Positions 46,188 through 54,685 of a stretch of DNA of 64,000 bases are shown piece by piece. The notes beneath the pieces were generated by a model. The model saw only the letters and a program-made list of their open reading frames with translations, was not told where the DNA came from and ran no database searches. Both the position numbers and the translations under genes were made by a program. Position 1 is the first letter of the stretch, and each line of letters starts with the position of its first letter. Origin of the DNA: Ralstonia sp. 25mfcol4.1. Its GTDB lineage: Bacteria > Pseudomonadota > Gammaproteobacteria > Burkholderiales > Burkholderiaceae. Location of the stretch: contig NZ_FNJO01000001.1 in assembly GCF_900104095.1 (NCBI RefSeq), positions 434,001 through 498,000 on the forward strand, written 5' to 3'.

Positions 46188-46517
46188 ATGAACGGATATC
46201 TGCTACTTGCTCTCGCCATCGTCGCCGAAGTGATTGCCACGAGCAGTCTCAAGGCCGCCGAGAATTTCACGCGCCTCTGGCCCAGCGTGCTGGTCGTCGT
46301 CGGCTATGTGGCCGCGTTCTGGCTTCTGATGCAGGTGATGAAGACCGTGCCGGTCGGAGTGGCCTACGCGATCTGGTCGGGCGCGGGCATTGTGCTGGTG
46401 ACGCTGATCGCCGTGGTGCTGTACCGCCAGGTGCCCGATCTGGCCGCCGTGGTTGGCATCGCGCTGATCATCGCCGGGGTGGCGGTCATCCAGCTGTTCT
46501 CGAAGATGAGCCACTAG
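46188..46517 (+). CDS. Small multidrug resistance (SMR/EmrE-type) efflux protein
   Basis: Proton-coupled exporter of cationic drugs or guanidinium. It has 109 residues and four helices. MNGYLLLALAIVAEVIATSS places the essential glutamate at residue 14, exactly as in EmrE. The second half carries GVAYAIWSGAGIVLVTLIAV, with the conserved tryptophan and the GxG of helix 3. WSGAG is the usual signature of the SMR multidrug-pump subgroup. It functions as an antiparallel dimer. Longer frames upstream have no support. Confidence 0.93.
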   Translation: MNGYLLLALAIVAEVIATSSLKAAENFTRLWPSVLVVVGYVAAFWLLMQVMKTVPVGVAYAIWSGAGIVLVTLIAVVLYRQVPDLAAVVGIALIIAGVAVIQLFSKMSH

Positions 46518-46543
46518 GCGAGCCGCCGCAGCCCTGCCGGCGC

Positions 46544-46870
46544 TCAGGTCTTGGGCGGCAGCGTGCGCAGCAGGCGGTTAAGTTGGACCAGCGTCTCGCA
46601 CTCGTCGGCCTTGCGCTTGCGGCGCTCGTCGACGATGTCCAGCAACGCCCGGATCTGCCCATTCTTGGCCTCGCAGGCGTCCTTGCCGTCCTTAGGACAA
46701 ACCACATCGATCTCGCCGCGCAGGCTTTCCTGGACGATATCGACCAGCGCCGTGCAGCCGGACGTGTCGTTCAATGCCGGATCGGACGCAGGCTGCACCG
46801 CCACCGCAGGGGCGGCGGCCGTCACGGCCAGCGCGAAAAACCAGCGCAGAGACGTCCGGAAAAGAGGCAT
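46544..46870 (-). CDS. Small exported protein, function unknown
   Basis: It has 108 residues from an ATG at 46870. Residues 1-26 form a signal peptide (LRWFFALAVTAAAPAVAVQP). The mature part has four cysteines (TSGCTAL, DVVCPKDGKDACEAKNG, DECETLVQ) that could form two disulfides, and is mostly helical. It converges on the SMR gene with 26 bp between. I do not recognise the family. Confidence 0.7.
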   Translation of the reverse strand: MPLFRTSLRWFFALAVTAAAPAVAVQPASDPALNDTSGCTALVDIVQESLRGEIDVVCPKDGKDACEAKNGQIRALLDIVDERRKRKADECETLVQLNRLLRTLPPKT

Positions 46871-47243
46871 GGATGGGCAGATTTGGGCAGACAGCGCCAC
46901 CGCGGTTGCGGCGTGCGGGCTACATGATAGCCGTTTGTTGAAATCGGCCTGAAGAAATCGGCAGCTTCGCGCACATGGTCGCGCGCAAATGAAACAGGCC
47001 ACGCCGTGGCCTGTGGTCGGACGGCCCGGACGGCGCAACGTGCGCCGTTGCGGGTGCCAGCGCGCGCAGCTCTACTCATTCGTCCTCCGGTCATTTCCAG
47101 CATATGTCCTGGCGGGAAAGGCGAATGTCGGCCGCTAGTCCGACCCGCGGTGGGGGACGCTCATACAGGGAATCGGGAACTGGGAACTGGCGCACCGCGC
47201 GCCGGCGTCGCGGGATGATGTCGCCGGGCGACTGCAAGGTGGG
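46871..47243. other. 373-bp intergenic region left of the island
   Basis: GC-rich spacer between the small exported protein and the left island boundary. No coding frame with a ribosome site, no terminator and no repeat were recognised. Confidence 0.4.
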
Positions 47244-47263
47244 TGGTCCCGTCGACAGGAATC
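47244..47263 (+). repeat. Left attachment-site repeat of the island
   Basis: TGGTCCCGTCGACAGGAATC matches the tRNA 3' end at 54351-54370 in 19 of 20 bases. It is the displaced copy created by integration. Confidence 0.85.
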
Positions 47264-47544
47264 ATAAAAACGGCGTTTTGCCGCTATATATCAGCGGATT
47301 TTCGACTGTGATTTTCCACAGTGCCACAAAAATCCGAGCATGCCCTTCTAAGCCCTGCCAAGAGCTACAACATAGAGGAGGTCTAGCACGTCACAGTCTG
47401 TCAGACGCTAACCGATGGCGATGGTCCGGCGGCACAGCATTTCCGGGCGAGGCCGCATCCCCGCGCGCGCCTCGCTTCTTTCCGCTTAGCCAGTGCAGCC
47501 TATCGTATGGGACCTGAGACCCGGCTTCGCTCTCAAGACAAGCC

Positions 47545-47721
47545 TTACCGCCTCCATAGCGGCCGCTGGCACTCCGTGCCCGCGTCGACGCCCATGACCT
47601 TCGCCCAACCTAGGCAATAGCGGTAGTTACGGTCAGAGAGACCAACCCACGCAACTAGAACGACCGCGGCCACAGTTGCAAAGATCGCGCGCGCGGAGAT
47701 CCGATCGATCAAGTCCAGCAT
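47545..47721 (-). CDS. Small single-span membrane protein, 58 aa
   Basis: ATG at 47721 has a strong GGAGGGAAG ribosome site. The product begins MLDLIDRISARAIFATVAAV, continuing VLVAWVGLSDRNYRYCLGWA, so it has one helix (~12-28) and a C-terminal tail with two cysteines. It lies inside the island and reads away from the acyltransferase gene. The tail resembles small phage or island proteins of unknown role. Confidence 0.6.
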   Translation of the reverse strand: MLDLIDRISARAIFATVAAVVLVAWVGLSDRNYRYCLGWAKVMGVDAGTECQRPLWRR

Positions 47722-47777
47722 GCACTTCCCTCCAGGTTAGCGGTTACATATGCACCGGGCTTTTCGAATCAAAGTCG

Positions 47778-47976
47778 TCAACGAACGATACTGCGGTACC
47801 CAGTTCCAGAAGCTTGGATGGTTCGATCCGGAAGTTGCGTCGTAACGGTCAGCCTGGCGCCGGACTTTATCGCCTCGGCGGCCAGCTCCAGAACCAGAGG
47901 CGCCGGCAGCGGCCCGGGTCAGCCGCAGGTCGTTGCCGTTCTTGATAATAGACAAAAGTACGGAAAATGATGCCAT
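47778..47976 (-). pseudogene. Degenerate small ORF with apparent +1 frameshift
   Basis: From an ATG at 47976 the frame reads MASFSVLLSIIKNGNDLRLT and RAAAG; one base later, in the next frame, it continues APLVLELAAEAIKSGARLTV and TTQLPDRTIQASGTGYRSIV, ending at 47778. Removing one G from the GCCGGCGCC near 47900 joins them into a protein of about 65 residues. Both parts look protein-like, but I know no family and the join is inferred. Confidence 0.4.
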
Positions 47977-48078
47977 GTGCTCGTCCAGTGATTTGGCATG
48001 GATCGTAGCACGCCACGAGAAATGCTCCAGCCTTGGGCTGGCGTAGAATCGCGGGTTTTGCCCCATCCCGCATGTCCC

Positions 48079-50106
48079 ATGCTGAATAGTTCGACCAGAC
48101 CCGCACATTCCACTGGCTTCCGGTCTGATATTAATGGCTTACGAGCTGTCGCCGTGTTGGCGGTAGTCCTGTATCACTTTCAGATTCAAGGCTTCCGAGG
48201 TGGGTTCGTGGGCGTAGATATCTTCTTCGTCATTTCCGGATTTCTGATGACGCAGATTATCTGGAAAGGACTGTGGTCAGACACGTTCCGCTTCCGTGCG
48301 TTCTACGCATCACGCGCGCGACGGATCGTGCCCCCTCTGGTCACTGTCGCGCTTGCAACGATGCTCTTCTGCGGCGCGTTCCTGATGCCCGGGGAATTCA
48401 AGAAACTGTCTGCTCAAGTCCTGAGTTCCCTGTCCTTCGTCTCGAACCTGCTCTTTGCATCAGAAGCTGGGTATTTCGATTCCGGGGCCAGCACCAAGTG
48501 GATGCTTCACACGTGGTCGCTGTCTGTGGAATGGCAGTTCTACATCCTGTATCCCGTCGCCCTGTTTGCCCTGTATCGATCTCCGTGGCGACAACACGCA
48601 TCCAAAATACTTGCAGCGGCCGCTCTCGCTTCTATAGCGCTGTGCATTTGGATGACCCGAACCACGCCATCCAACGCCTTCTACCTACCGTACACCCGTT
48701 GCTGGGAGTTCCTGGCAGGTGCCATGGTCTATTTTCACGCCACCAAGTTACGCGGCATTCCGCTTAAGACGGAAATCGGGATTCTGTTGATCATCGGATG
48801 CGTGGTCGGTTTCGATCACAACCTTGCTTTTCCAGGGTACTGGGCCATTCTGCCGGTGGCAGCCTCCACGCTGATCATTGCAGACGCTCGTGTTTCCGGC
48901 ATGCTGCGCAATTGGCCCGCGCAGGTGATTGGATCAATCTCCTACTCGCTCTACCTATGGCATTGGCCAGTGGTCGTGGCACTCGCCTATTTTTCCGCAT
49001 CAACCGGCTACCGATATATAGGTCTCGCTGGAAGCTTCATAGCGGCATGGCTGTCCTACCGATTCATCGAATCACGATTTCAGAGAAAGGTATCTGCAGA
49101 CCGCACTGCGGTCCGGCATCCTTTGGCTTTGCCCGCCTATCTGCTCGTCACCATCGGAGTGACCGCCGTCTATTTGACACAAGGTATGCCGATGCGAGCC
49201 TCGAACGGCAATGGTGCAATGGTCGTGCGCAATGAAGCGCTGAGTCAGGAATGGAAATACCCCAAAGGGTGCGGCTCTGTCGCTACCGTCACCGGCACAG
49301 CAACGGTGAAATACTGCTCACTCGGCCCCGTCGGCGCTAACAAAGTGCTGGTATGGGGAGACTCCCACGCCGAACACCTTTACCCAACATTCGAGGACAT
49401 TGTTGCACAAGGGAATAATGCAGGACGCCAAATAGTATTCGGAACCTACGGCGGGTGCATGCCGGTGCGCGGATTGGATAGGCCGAAATCTCAAGGCGGC
49501 CTGCAGTGCGCCAACTTCAACGAACAGGTCTTTGAGTACGCAAGCCGACTCGATATAGATGCTGTGGTGATCAGCAGCGTTTGGACAGCATTCTTTCCGC
49601 CCACCGTCTACGACGGCCGAGACAATGCGCTGCCGCCGATATGCACTGCCGGGAAGTGTGACCGCTTCCCCACGCTGGCAGCCTCATATGATTTTGTTCG
49701 ACACCATTTGACAAGCGATGTGGGCTCGTTGGTCCGTGCAGGAAAGCAAGTCACAATTATGCTGCCGGTACCTGTGTATCCGGCAGCCGTTGCTGATACT
49801 TTGGCCAAGGCACAATGGACGAACCACGCGGTTGATCTTCACCAGACACTGGATCAACACAAGGCATATACGGCGGATGTTCGAGAGATGCTGCAGATAG
49901 TAGCGCGCGACACAGGCGCACAGCTTCTCGACCCCTCCGCAACTCTCTGCCCGAACACAATGTGCCAGTACGAGAAGGGTGGCATCAGTCTGTACAAGGA
50001 TCGAAATCACCTTGCACCAGATGCCGCACGGGCGCTGGTTCCATTGATTGCCACTTCTTTCCAACGACTCACCGGTTCACCCACGTCTTCAGCGTCGACG
50101 CAGTAA
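48079..50106 (+). CDS. OafA/YrhL-type membrane acyltransferase with C-terminal SGNH domain
   Basis: It has 675 residues. Residues ~10-360 are an acyltransferase-3 domain of about ten helices: FRSDINGLRAVAVLAVVLYH (catalytic-type histidine), FVGVDIFFVISGFLM, RARRIVPPLV and SLSVEWQFYILYPV. The C-terminal ~240 residues are a periplasmic SGNH hydrolase-like domain with VLVWGDSHAEHLYPTF (GDSH) and DRNHLAPDAARALV (DxxH). Such fusions O-acetylate lipopolysaccharide or other glycans, often carried on phages and islands. It is intact within an otherwise decaying island, suggesting selection. A TAGAAT at 48044-48049 is a candidate -10. Confidence 0.92.
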   Translation: MLNSSTRPAHSTGFRSDINGLRAVAVLAVVLYHFQIQGFRGGFVGVDIFFVISGFLMTQIIWKGLWSDTFRFRAFYASRARRIVPPLVTVALATMLFCGAFLMPGEFKKLSAQVLSSLSFVSNLLFASEAGYFDSGASTKWMLHTWSLSVEWQFYILYPVALFALYRSPWRQHASKILAAAALASIALCIWMTRTTPSNAFYLPYTRCWEFLAGAMVYFHATKLRGIPLKTEIGILLIIGCVVGFDHNLAFPGYWAILPVAASTLIIADARVSGMLRNWPAQVIGSISYSLYLWHWPVVVALAYFSASTGYRYIGLAGSFIAAWLSYRFIESRFQRKVSADRTAVRHPLALPAYLLVTIGVTAVYLTQGMPMRASNGNGAMVVRNEALSQEWKYPKGCGSVATVTGTATVKYCSLGPVGANKVLVWGDSHAEHLYPTFEDIVAQGNNAGRQIVFGTYGGCMPVRGLDRPKSQGGLQCANFNEQVFEYASRLDIDAVVISSVWTAFFPPTVYDGRDNALPPICTAGKCDRFPTLAASYDFVRHHLTSDVGSLVRAGKQVTIMLPVPVYPAAVADTLAKAQWTNHAVDLHQTLDQHKAYTADVREMLQIVARDTGAQLLDPSATLCPNTMCQYEKGGISLYKDRNHLAPDAARALVPLIATSFQRLTGSPTSSASTQ

Positions 50107-50124
50107 CGGCTAGGCATACCTGAA

Positions 50125-50580
50125 TTGCTAACCGATCCTCGATCAGTGCAGAGTGACTTCGCCCGCAGGCTGTCCAGCGATGTGGGCGGCGTCAGCTGTC
50201 CGCTCGCCCGGGAGGAAAAGGCATTGGAGACCGTACTGCGGAATAGCCAGTGGTCCTACCTGGCTCCCCTACGCGGCATCAAACCGCTGTGGCGCGAGCT
50301 GCGCGAGCCTCAGTACCGACTGAAGAAGGCCGGCGCCGAGCGCTTGAAGGATGGATCGATTGCCAAAAACCCCCAACACTTGGGGCCGCTGACATTCGAG
50401 GGGCGCCTAATGGCCCTGGATCGCATTCTTGCCATCCAGAACGAGTGCAATGCTGCGGCCCGCGCGCAGGGCCGGCCAGAGATCAGCCTGATCGACGCCT
50501 GGGAAGAAACGCGCATACGCGAGCTGATCGCATTGGAAACTTGGCCGCACGGAGGGGACGGAAATGAGCCGACCCGGTGA
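50125..50580 (+). CDS. Hypothetical island protein
   Basis: Open frame of up to 151 codons with only TTG (50125) or GTG (50146) near the beginning. The central part is charged and helical (LKKAGAERLKDGSIAKNPQH; RLMALDRILAIQNECNAAAR). The absence of an ATG suggests a truncated phage or island gene that lost its 5' end next to the acyltransferase gene. No function assigned. Confidence 0.45.
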   Translation: MLTDPRSVQSDFARRLSSDVGGVSCPLAREEKALETVLRNSQWSYLAPLRGIKPLWRELREPQYRLKKAGAERLKDGSIAKNPQHLGPLTFEGRLMALDRILAIQNECNAAARAQGRPEISLIDAWEETRIRELIALETWPHGGDGNEPTR

Positions 50581-50729
50581 CACCGTTATGGAACTGTCTA
50601 CCAGAACGGAGCTGTTCAGCCATTGCTGTTCGGAGATGCACGGTAACACCACATGCGCTCGACGCCAGTGTGGGCGCGGCCGGTGGCCATCGCGTTGACT
50701 GTAGCACAGCAATAGGAGGTAGCTTCACC

Positions 50730-51023
50730 CTAACCGTTGTTCACAAAGCCCCCACCGTCCAACACGTTCGTCGAGTTGATAGAGAACATGTACGTGAAAG
50801 CCTGTTGCCGCCAGTCTTGGCGAGCCTTTTCTGCAAACTTCGCGCGATGAGCATCAAAGGCCATTTGTATGTCGGTGTCTGGCCCCAGCATCGTCAGAGC
50901 GGACGCACTTGCAATGCCTGCATAGTTCCAAGTCTTATCCCCTTGATGCACCGTAACGGTGAACTGTATTTTGTCGCCCTTGACATGCTCACTGTGGATT
51001 GTCGTCGTGGTGGTTTGATCCAT
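50730..51023 (-). CDS. Hypothetical island protein, 97 aa
   Basis: ATG at 51023 has GGGGAG upstream. The product is MDQTTTTTIHSEHVKGDKIQ... with a beta-rich start (FTVTVHQGDKTWNYAG) and a helical C-terminal part (MAFDAHRAKFAEKARQDWRQ). No signal peptide. It is divergent from the ASCH remnant and is one of the few island frames without a visible lesion. Family unknown. Confidence 0.6.
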   Translation of the reverse strand: MDQTTTTTIHSEHVKGDKIQFTVTVHQGDKTWNYAGIASASALTMLGPDTDIQMAFDAHRAKFAEKARQDWRQQAFTYMFSINSTNVLDGGGFVNNG

Positions 51024-51075
51024 GGCTCGCTCCCCGTTCGCCCCAATTCAGGGCAGGAATCCTAGCACGAGAGCG

Positions 51076-51506
51076 ATACGCAAATTTCCGGCCACGGCCC
51101 TATCCATCCGCCAGCCTTGGGCTTGGCTGATCGTCAACGGCCACAAGGACATCGACAACGGACTTGGGCCACACGGTTCCGTGGGCCAGTGCTGATCCAC
51201 GCGGCCAAGGGCATGACGCGGCTCGAGTACAGCGCGGCGGCACTGGTCTTCCGGCAGGCCGGAATTCGGCAGTACTTCCCGCGCGCGGAGGAACTGCAGC
51301 GCGGCGGCATCGTGGACGTGGCCGAGGTCGCCGGCTGCGTACCGCCAGAGCGGCGGACGTCCTACTGGCACATGCTGGGCTGCCACGGCGTCGCGCTGCG
51401 TGGCGCTCAGCCCCTGACTTTTACGCCGCTGGCCGGCCGCCTGGGCTTATTCGATGTGCCCGCCGACGTTTTATCCCCATTATTCGGAACCAATAATTTT
51501 CCATGA
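51076..51506 (+). pseudogene. ASCH-domain protein, frameshifted and lacking ATG
   Basis: The first frame reads RKFPATALSIRQPWAWLIVN then GHKDIDN; after the loss of one C near 51160 (ACGG where ACCGG is expected) the other frame continues RTWATRFRGPVLIHAAKGMT. Together they form the ASCH fold signature NGxKDIEnRxW. The expected start codon is ATA (51076) after GAGAGCG, where relatives have ATG. ASCH proteins of phages are proposed RNA-binding or editing regulators. About 143 codons if repaired. Confidence 0.8.
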
Positions 51507-52031
51507 AACACCTAATCCAGACCAACCTCGGCGGCGAAGCGGGCTGCGTACTGTCCGACTGCGAGCAGTACCAGTACAGGCTCTGGCGCCAGTGGGACCG
51601 TGACCTGCCATCGCTTGGCTTCATCATGTTGAACCCGTCGACCGCCGACCACCGGGTGAATGACCCGACCATCACGAGGTGCCTGCAGCGTGCTCTGGCC
51701 GGCGGCAAGTTCGGGGGGTCTGGAAGTGGCCAACCTGTTCCCGTTGCGGTCGACGGACCCGGACGGGCTGCTCACACACGCGGCACCGCTGGGTGACCGA
51801 GCCGACCGGAACACCGGCGCGATCATGGATGCGATCGAACGCTGCTCGATGGTTATCTGCGCGTGGGGCGCACACAAGGCGGCACCGGCCCAAGCCGCTG
51901 AAGTACTGAGGATCATCCGAATGTGCGGCCGCGGCAGTCTGCTGCACCACCTGGGCCCGAACAAGGACGGCAGCCCCAAGCACCCCCTTTACATCGCGGC
52001 CAGCACCAGGCCGCAACGATTCACCACCTGA
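51503..52031 (+). pseudogene. DUF1643-domain protein with frameshift in a G6 run
   Basis: Starting at ATG 51503 (MKHLIQTNLGGEAGCVLSDC) the frame holds LGFIMLNPSTADHRVNDPTI, the DUF1643 signature. A run of six G at 51713-51718 puts the remainder out of frame; with five G the protein continues GGLEVANLFPLRSTDPDGLL and ends AASTRPQRFTT at 52031, about 175 residues. DUF1643 proteins are common on phages and islands and have no known function. It overlaps the ASCH remnant by four bases. Confidence 0.82.
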
Positions 52032-52045
52032 ACAAGCGAGGCAGA

Positions 52046-52228
52046 ATAAAGCCAATCACCCTATCGCCCTGCCCGTTCTGTGGACTGCCGGGCCAGATGA
52101 AGACCTCGCAGGGCTGGTCGGCCGCAAGCTGTACTGATGTCGCGTGCTGTGGCCACCAGATCGCGTTGACGCACCAAAGCGTGGAAAGGTCCGCAGCGGC
52201 TTGGAACCACCGCGTAGGGAGTTCCTAA
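52046..52228 (+). pseudogene. Lar-family (restriction-alleviation type) zinc-ribbon frame without normal start
   Basis: A 60-codon frame with LSPCPFCGLPGQMKTSQGWS, ASCTDVACCGHQIALTHQSV and ERSAAAWNHR, the Lar-like pattern CPFCG...C..C.........AWN.R. The codon where the family starts is ATA (52046) after GAGG; no in-frame ATG, GTG or TTG is near. Lar proteins of prophages reduce host restriction. It may be a remnant, or ATA may be used inefficiently. Confidence 0.6.
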
Positions 52229-52242
52229 GGAAATCGCGAGGG

Positions 52243-52967
52243 CTACTTCTTGGGGACTTCTTTTTGGACCCATCCATTTTCGTGAGCCAAGTCGCGAAAT
52301 GCATACCAGATCTCAAAGACCTTGTCTGCAACGCCTTGGTCTCGATTGCGAGTGGCTATGCATAGCGCAAGCAAGGTTGCTATGCCACCGTCTACACATG
52401 CGATCAGGCCTTCCGTAACTGGATGATGGGACGAATGCCATACTCCAAGTGCGAGACGACACCAAGGCGGTTCGGGTGAGCACCGAAATCTATGCTCGTC
52501 TCATAAACCTGTGAGATATAGGAGGCCATGGGCTCGCTTTCCGCGCGAACGGCTTCGATACCCTTCTTGGCCGTAAACAATCTACTGCGCTCCTTACGAT
52601 CCAAATCTGGGTCCGCCCATTTATGTGCAAGCGAGTCATCCTCCGAGACGATCACTGCATACAGTGCAGCTTCGAGCGCGGCTCGGACCAAAGGCCACAC
52701 CGCTGCCGCGTGCCCCGCAGTTGCCGTCCGTAGCGCAGCAAGATAGGTGGAGTGAGCAGCGAAGAAAAGCGGGTAAGACATGAAGTGCCCATGGCGCAAT
52801 TCGGGACCTAGAAAACCCCAAGCACTGACGATCCGATTTAGTATCGAAATCAGCTTCTTGTGCTCGCTCAGAATTTCCTTGGTCCCCTCCGCCGCGGCAT
52901 CCATGAAAGAGCTCAGTTGATCTTCTGAAGTGCCACTCCAAATCATTTCCGGCGCCTCGCTAGTCAT
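52243..52967 (-). pseudogene. Helical hypothetical protein (DUF5677-like) with C-terminal frameshift
   Basis: From ATG 52967 (GGAG upstream) the frame runs MTSEAPEMIWSGTSEDQLSS ... VSHLEYGIRPIIQLRKA and stops at 52404. The next frame continues LIACVDGGIATLLALCIATR, NRDQGVADKVFEIWYAFRDL and ends WVQKEVPKK at 52243. One missing C at ~52407 explains this. The helical pattern around VWPLVRAALEAALYAVIVSE resembles DUF5677. Its start overlaps the original integrase end by a few bases, so the two were once coupled. Confidence 0.75.
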
Positions 52968-53043
52968 CGATTTTCTCCATTTTTTCCGCTGCATTGGCTG
53001 ACTTTAAAATGTCCAATTGATCAGCCCACGCCTGCATCATCTG

Positions 53044-54195
53044 TCAGCGCTCGGGCAGGTACTGCGCGTGGTTATAGGCCGCTCGCACCTTGTTGCGCTC
53101 GACGTGCGCGAGCTGGCGCTCGATGACGTCGGACCGAAATCCCAGCTCGTTCAGCGCAGTTGACGCCAGGCCACGGAACCCGTGGCCGGTCATCCGCGAG
53201 TGATAGCCCAGCCGGTACAACGCATACAGCATCGTGTTGTTGCTGATGTGGCCAGTCTTGCCGCGTGGGCTATAGAACAGATACGTGCGGTGCCCGGTGA
53301 TCTCGCGCAGCTCCCGCAGCACGGCCAGCGCCTGCGTGGATAGCGGCACGACGTGGGGGTCGCGCATCTTCATGCGCTCAGCCGGAATCAGCCACTCAGT
53401 CTTGTCTTCGTCGATCTCGTCCCATTGCGCCTGGATCATTTCCGTGGTGCGCACGAACGTCAGCGTCATGAGCTGCAGCGCCAGGCGCGTCACCTTGTCG
53501 CCTTCGTAGCCATCGATGTCGCGCAGCAGCTTCGGCAGCTCGGACAGCGGCACGCGTGCCTGGTGCTGGACCGGCGCCTGTTTCAGTACGACCTGGCTGT
53601 CGATGTCGCTGGCCGGGTTCCGGTCGCACAGGCCATAGACGATGCCGTATTGGAACACCGCGCGCATGCGCTGCAGGATGCGCTTCGTGGTGTCGCGCAC
53701 GCCGCGGGCCTCGATCCCCTTCAGCAGATCGAGGATGGCCGGCGCGCGGATCTCAGAAATGGGGGTGCTGCCGATCACGGGGAAGACGTCGTTTTCGAGC
53801 GAGGCCAGCACCTTGCCGGCGTACACCTCGTTCCAGCTCTCCTTCTGGGTGGCATGCCAGTCACGGGCGACCGCTTCGAAGGAATTGCCGGCGGCGATCT
53901 TTGCCGCGCGTCGCTGGTCCTGTTTGACCGCGCCCGGATCCTTGCCGTCGGCGACATGCGACCTGGCCGTCTCGCGCTGCGCGCGCGCCTGTGCCAGCGT
54001 CACGCCGGGGTAGGTGCCGAAGCCGAGTCGATTCTCGGCTCCTGACGGCCGGACGTATTTGAAGCGCCAGAGCTTTCGCCCATCGGGCATGACCTCCAAA
54101 TAGAGGCCACCACCGTCGAAAAGCTTATAGGCACGGTCGCGCGGCTTGGCGTTGCGGATTTTGGTGTCGGTGAGAGGTTCGACCGTACGGGGCAT
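53044..54195 (-). CDS. P4-type tyrosine integrase with premature stop
   Basis: Site-specific recombinase for tRNA integration. The ATG at 54195 (MPRTVEPLTDTKIRNAKPRD) opens a DUF4102 arm-binding domain (FDGGGLYLEVMPDGRKLWRF; GTYPGVTLAQAR), then core-binding and catalytic domains. Catalytic residues: Arg in TLTFVRTTEMIQAQWDEID, His-x-x-Arg in MTGHGFRGLASTALNELG, and Tyr in RAAYNHAQYLPER. Translation stops with TGA right after LPER; beyond it the same frame reads QMMQAWADQLDILKSANAAE and ends at 52962. Relatives have Arg at the TGA position, so CGA to TGA is likely. All catalytic residues precede the stop, so residual activity is possible. Confidence 0.9.
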   Translation of the reverse strand: MPRTVEPLTDTKIRNAKPRDRAYKLFDGGGLYLEVMPDGRKLWRFKYVRPSGAENRLGFGTYPGVTLAQARAQRETARSHVADGKDPGAVKQDQRRAAKIAAGNSFEAVARDWHATQKESWNEVYAGKVLASLENDVFPVIGSTPISEIRAPAILDLLKGIEARGVRDTTKRILQRMRAVFQYGIVYGLCDRNPASDIDSQVVLKQAPVQHQARVPLSELPKLLRDIDGYEGDKVTRLALQLMTLTFVRTTEMIQAQWDEIDEDKTEWLIPAERMKMRDPHVVPLSTQALAVLRELREITGHRTYLFYSPRGKTGHISNNTMLYALYRLGYHSRMTGHGFRGLASTALNELGFRSDVIERQLAHVERNKVRAAYNHAQYLPER

Positions 54196-54350
54196 CGCGT
54201 AGGGGCACCCATAATCGGGGCATTTGAGAATGCCCCAAAAAGTGACGGATGCCAACGGTTGACGACGACCTTTGACGAACGTCGAAATGCCGGGAAGCCT
54301 TGATTTACGGCAGGGGAGCGAACTTCAGAGAACCGCTGCCAACTTGATTA

Positions 54351-54370
54351 TGGTCCCGCCGACAGGAATC
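54351..54370 (+). repeat. Right attachment-site repeat (tRNA-Arg 3' end)
   Basis: TGGTCCCGCCGACAGGAATC is the complement of the tRNA 3' end including CCA. It matches the left copy at 47244 except for C/T at position 9. Confidence 0.85.
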
Positions 54371-54425
54371 GAACCTGTATCTAGCGCTTAGGAGGCGCTC
54401 GTTCTATCCATTGAACTACGGCGAG
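54351..54425 (-). tRNA. tRNA-Arg (anticodon CCU)
   Basis: A 75-nt cloverleaf with encoded CCA. D stem GTTC/GAAC, anticodon stem AGCGC/GCGCT around loop CTCCTAA (anticodon CCT), T stem ACAGG/CCTGT with loop TTCGATT. The acceptor stem CTCGCCG / CGGCGGG has a U2-G71 wobble and an unusual C1-G72 pair; the 3' strand may have been supplied by the integrated island. Confidence 0.92.
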
Positions 54426-54685
54426 CGGACCGTCTGCACGGTGCCTGCGCCGCGCTGGGGCGGGCGGACCGGAAGACGGGGCGGAGTATAGCAAACTCCG
54501 CCGGCGCCGGATCGCCGGCATTCCGCTGGCGCCGCATTTCGCGACGCATCTCGCGGCGGGGCCGGGTGGCGTCCCGCTGCTGGCCGCAGGCGCGGTGGCA
54601 GGCGCGGCCACCGCGGGCGGTACAGCTTTCCCAATCGATCAGTCCGGACATGGCGGGCCCCTTTGGCAGTGAAGGTTGCGATGGA

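Larger units (their letters stand above)
47244..54370. mobile_element. Integrated genomic island in tRNA-Arg(CCU), partly decayed
   Basis: About 7.1 kb bounded by 20-bp direct repeats (one mismatch), the right copy being the 3' end of a tRNA-Arg gene. A tyrosine integrase gene of the P4 type lies beside the tRNA. Base composition is visibly less GC-rich than the flanks. Contents, left to right: a 58-aa membrane protein, a degenerate frame, an intact OafA-like acyltransferase, two small frames, ASCH and DUF1643 pseudogenes, a Lar-like frame without a start, a frameshifted gene and the truncated integrase. No replication or transfer genes are present. Confidence 0.88.

Noticed and set aside
47104..47517. 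137-codon plus-strand frame at the left island edge
   Set aside because: It crosses the att repeat, has no ribosome site and no recognisable protein character.
54381..54651. Several minus-strand frames right of the tRNA gene
   Set aside because: They overlap the tRNA or are Arg/Pro/Ala-rich noise in three frames at once.
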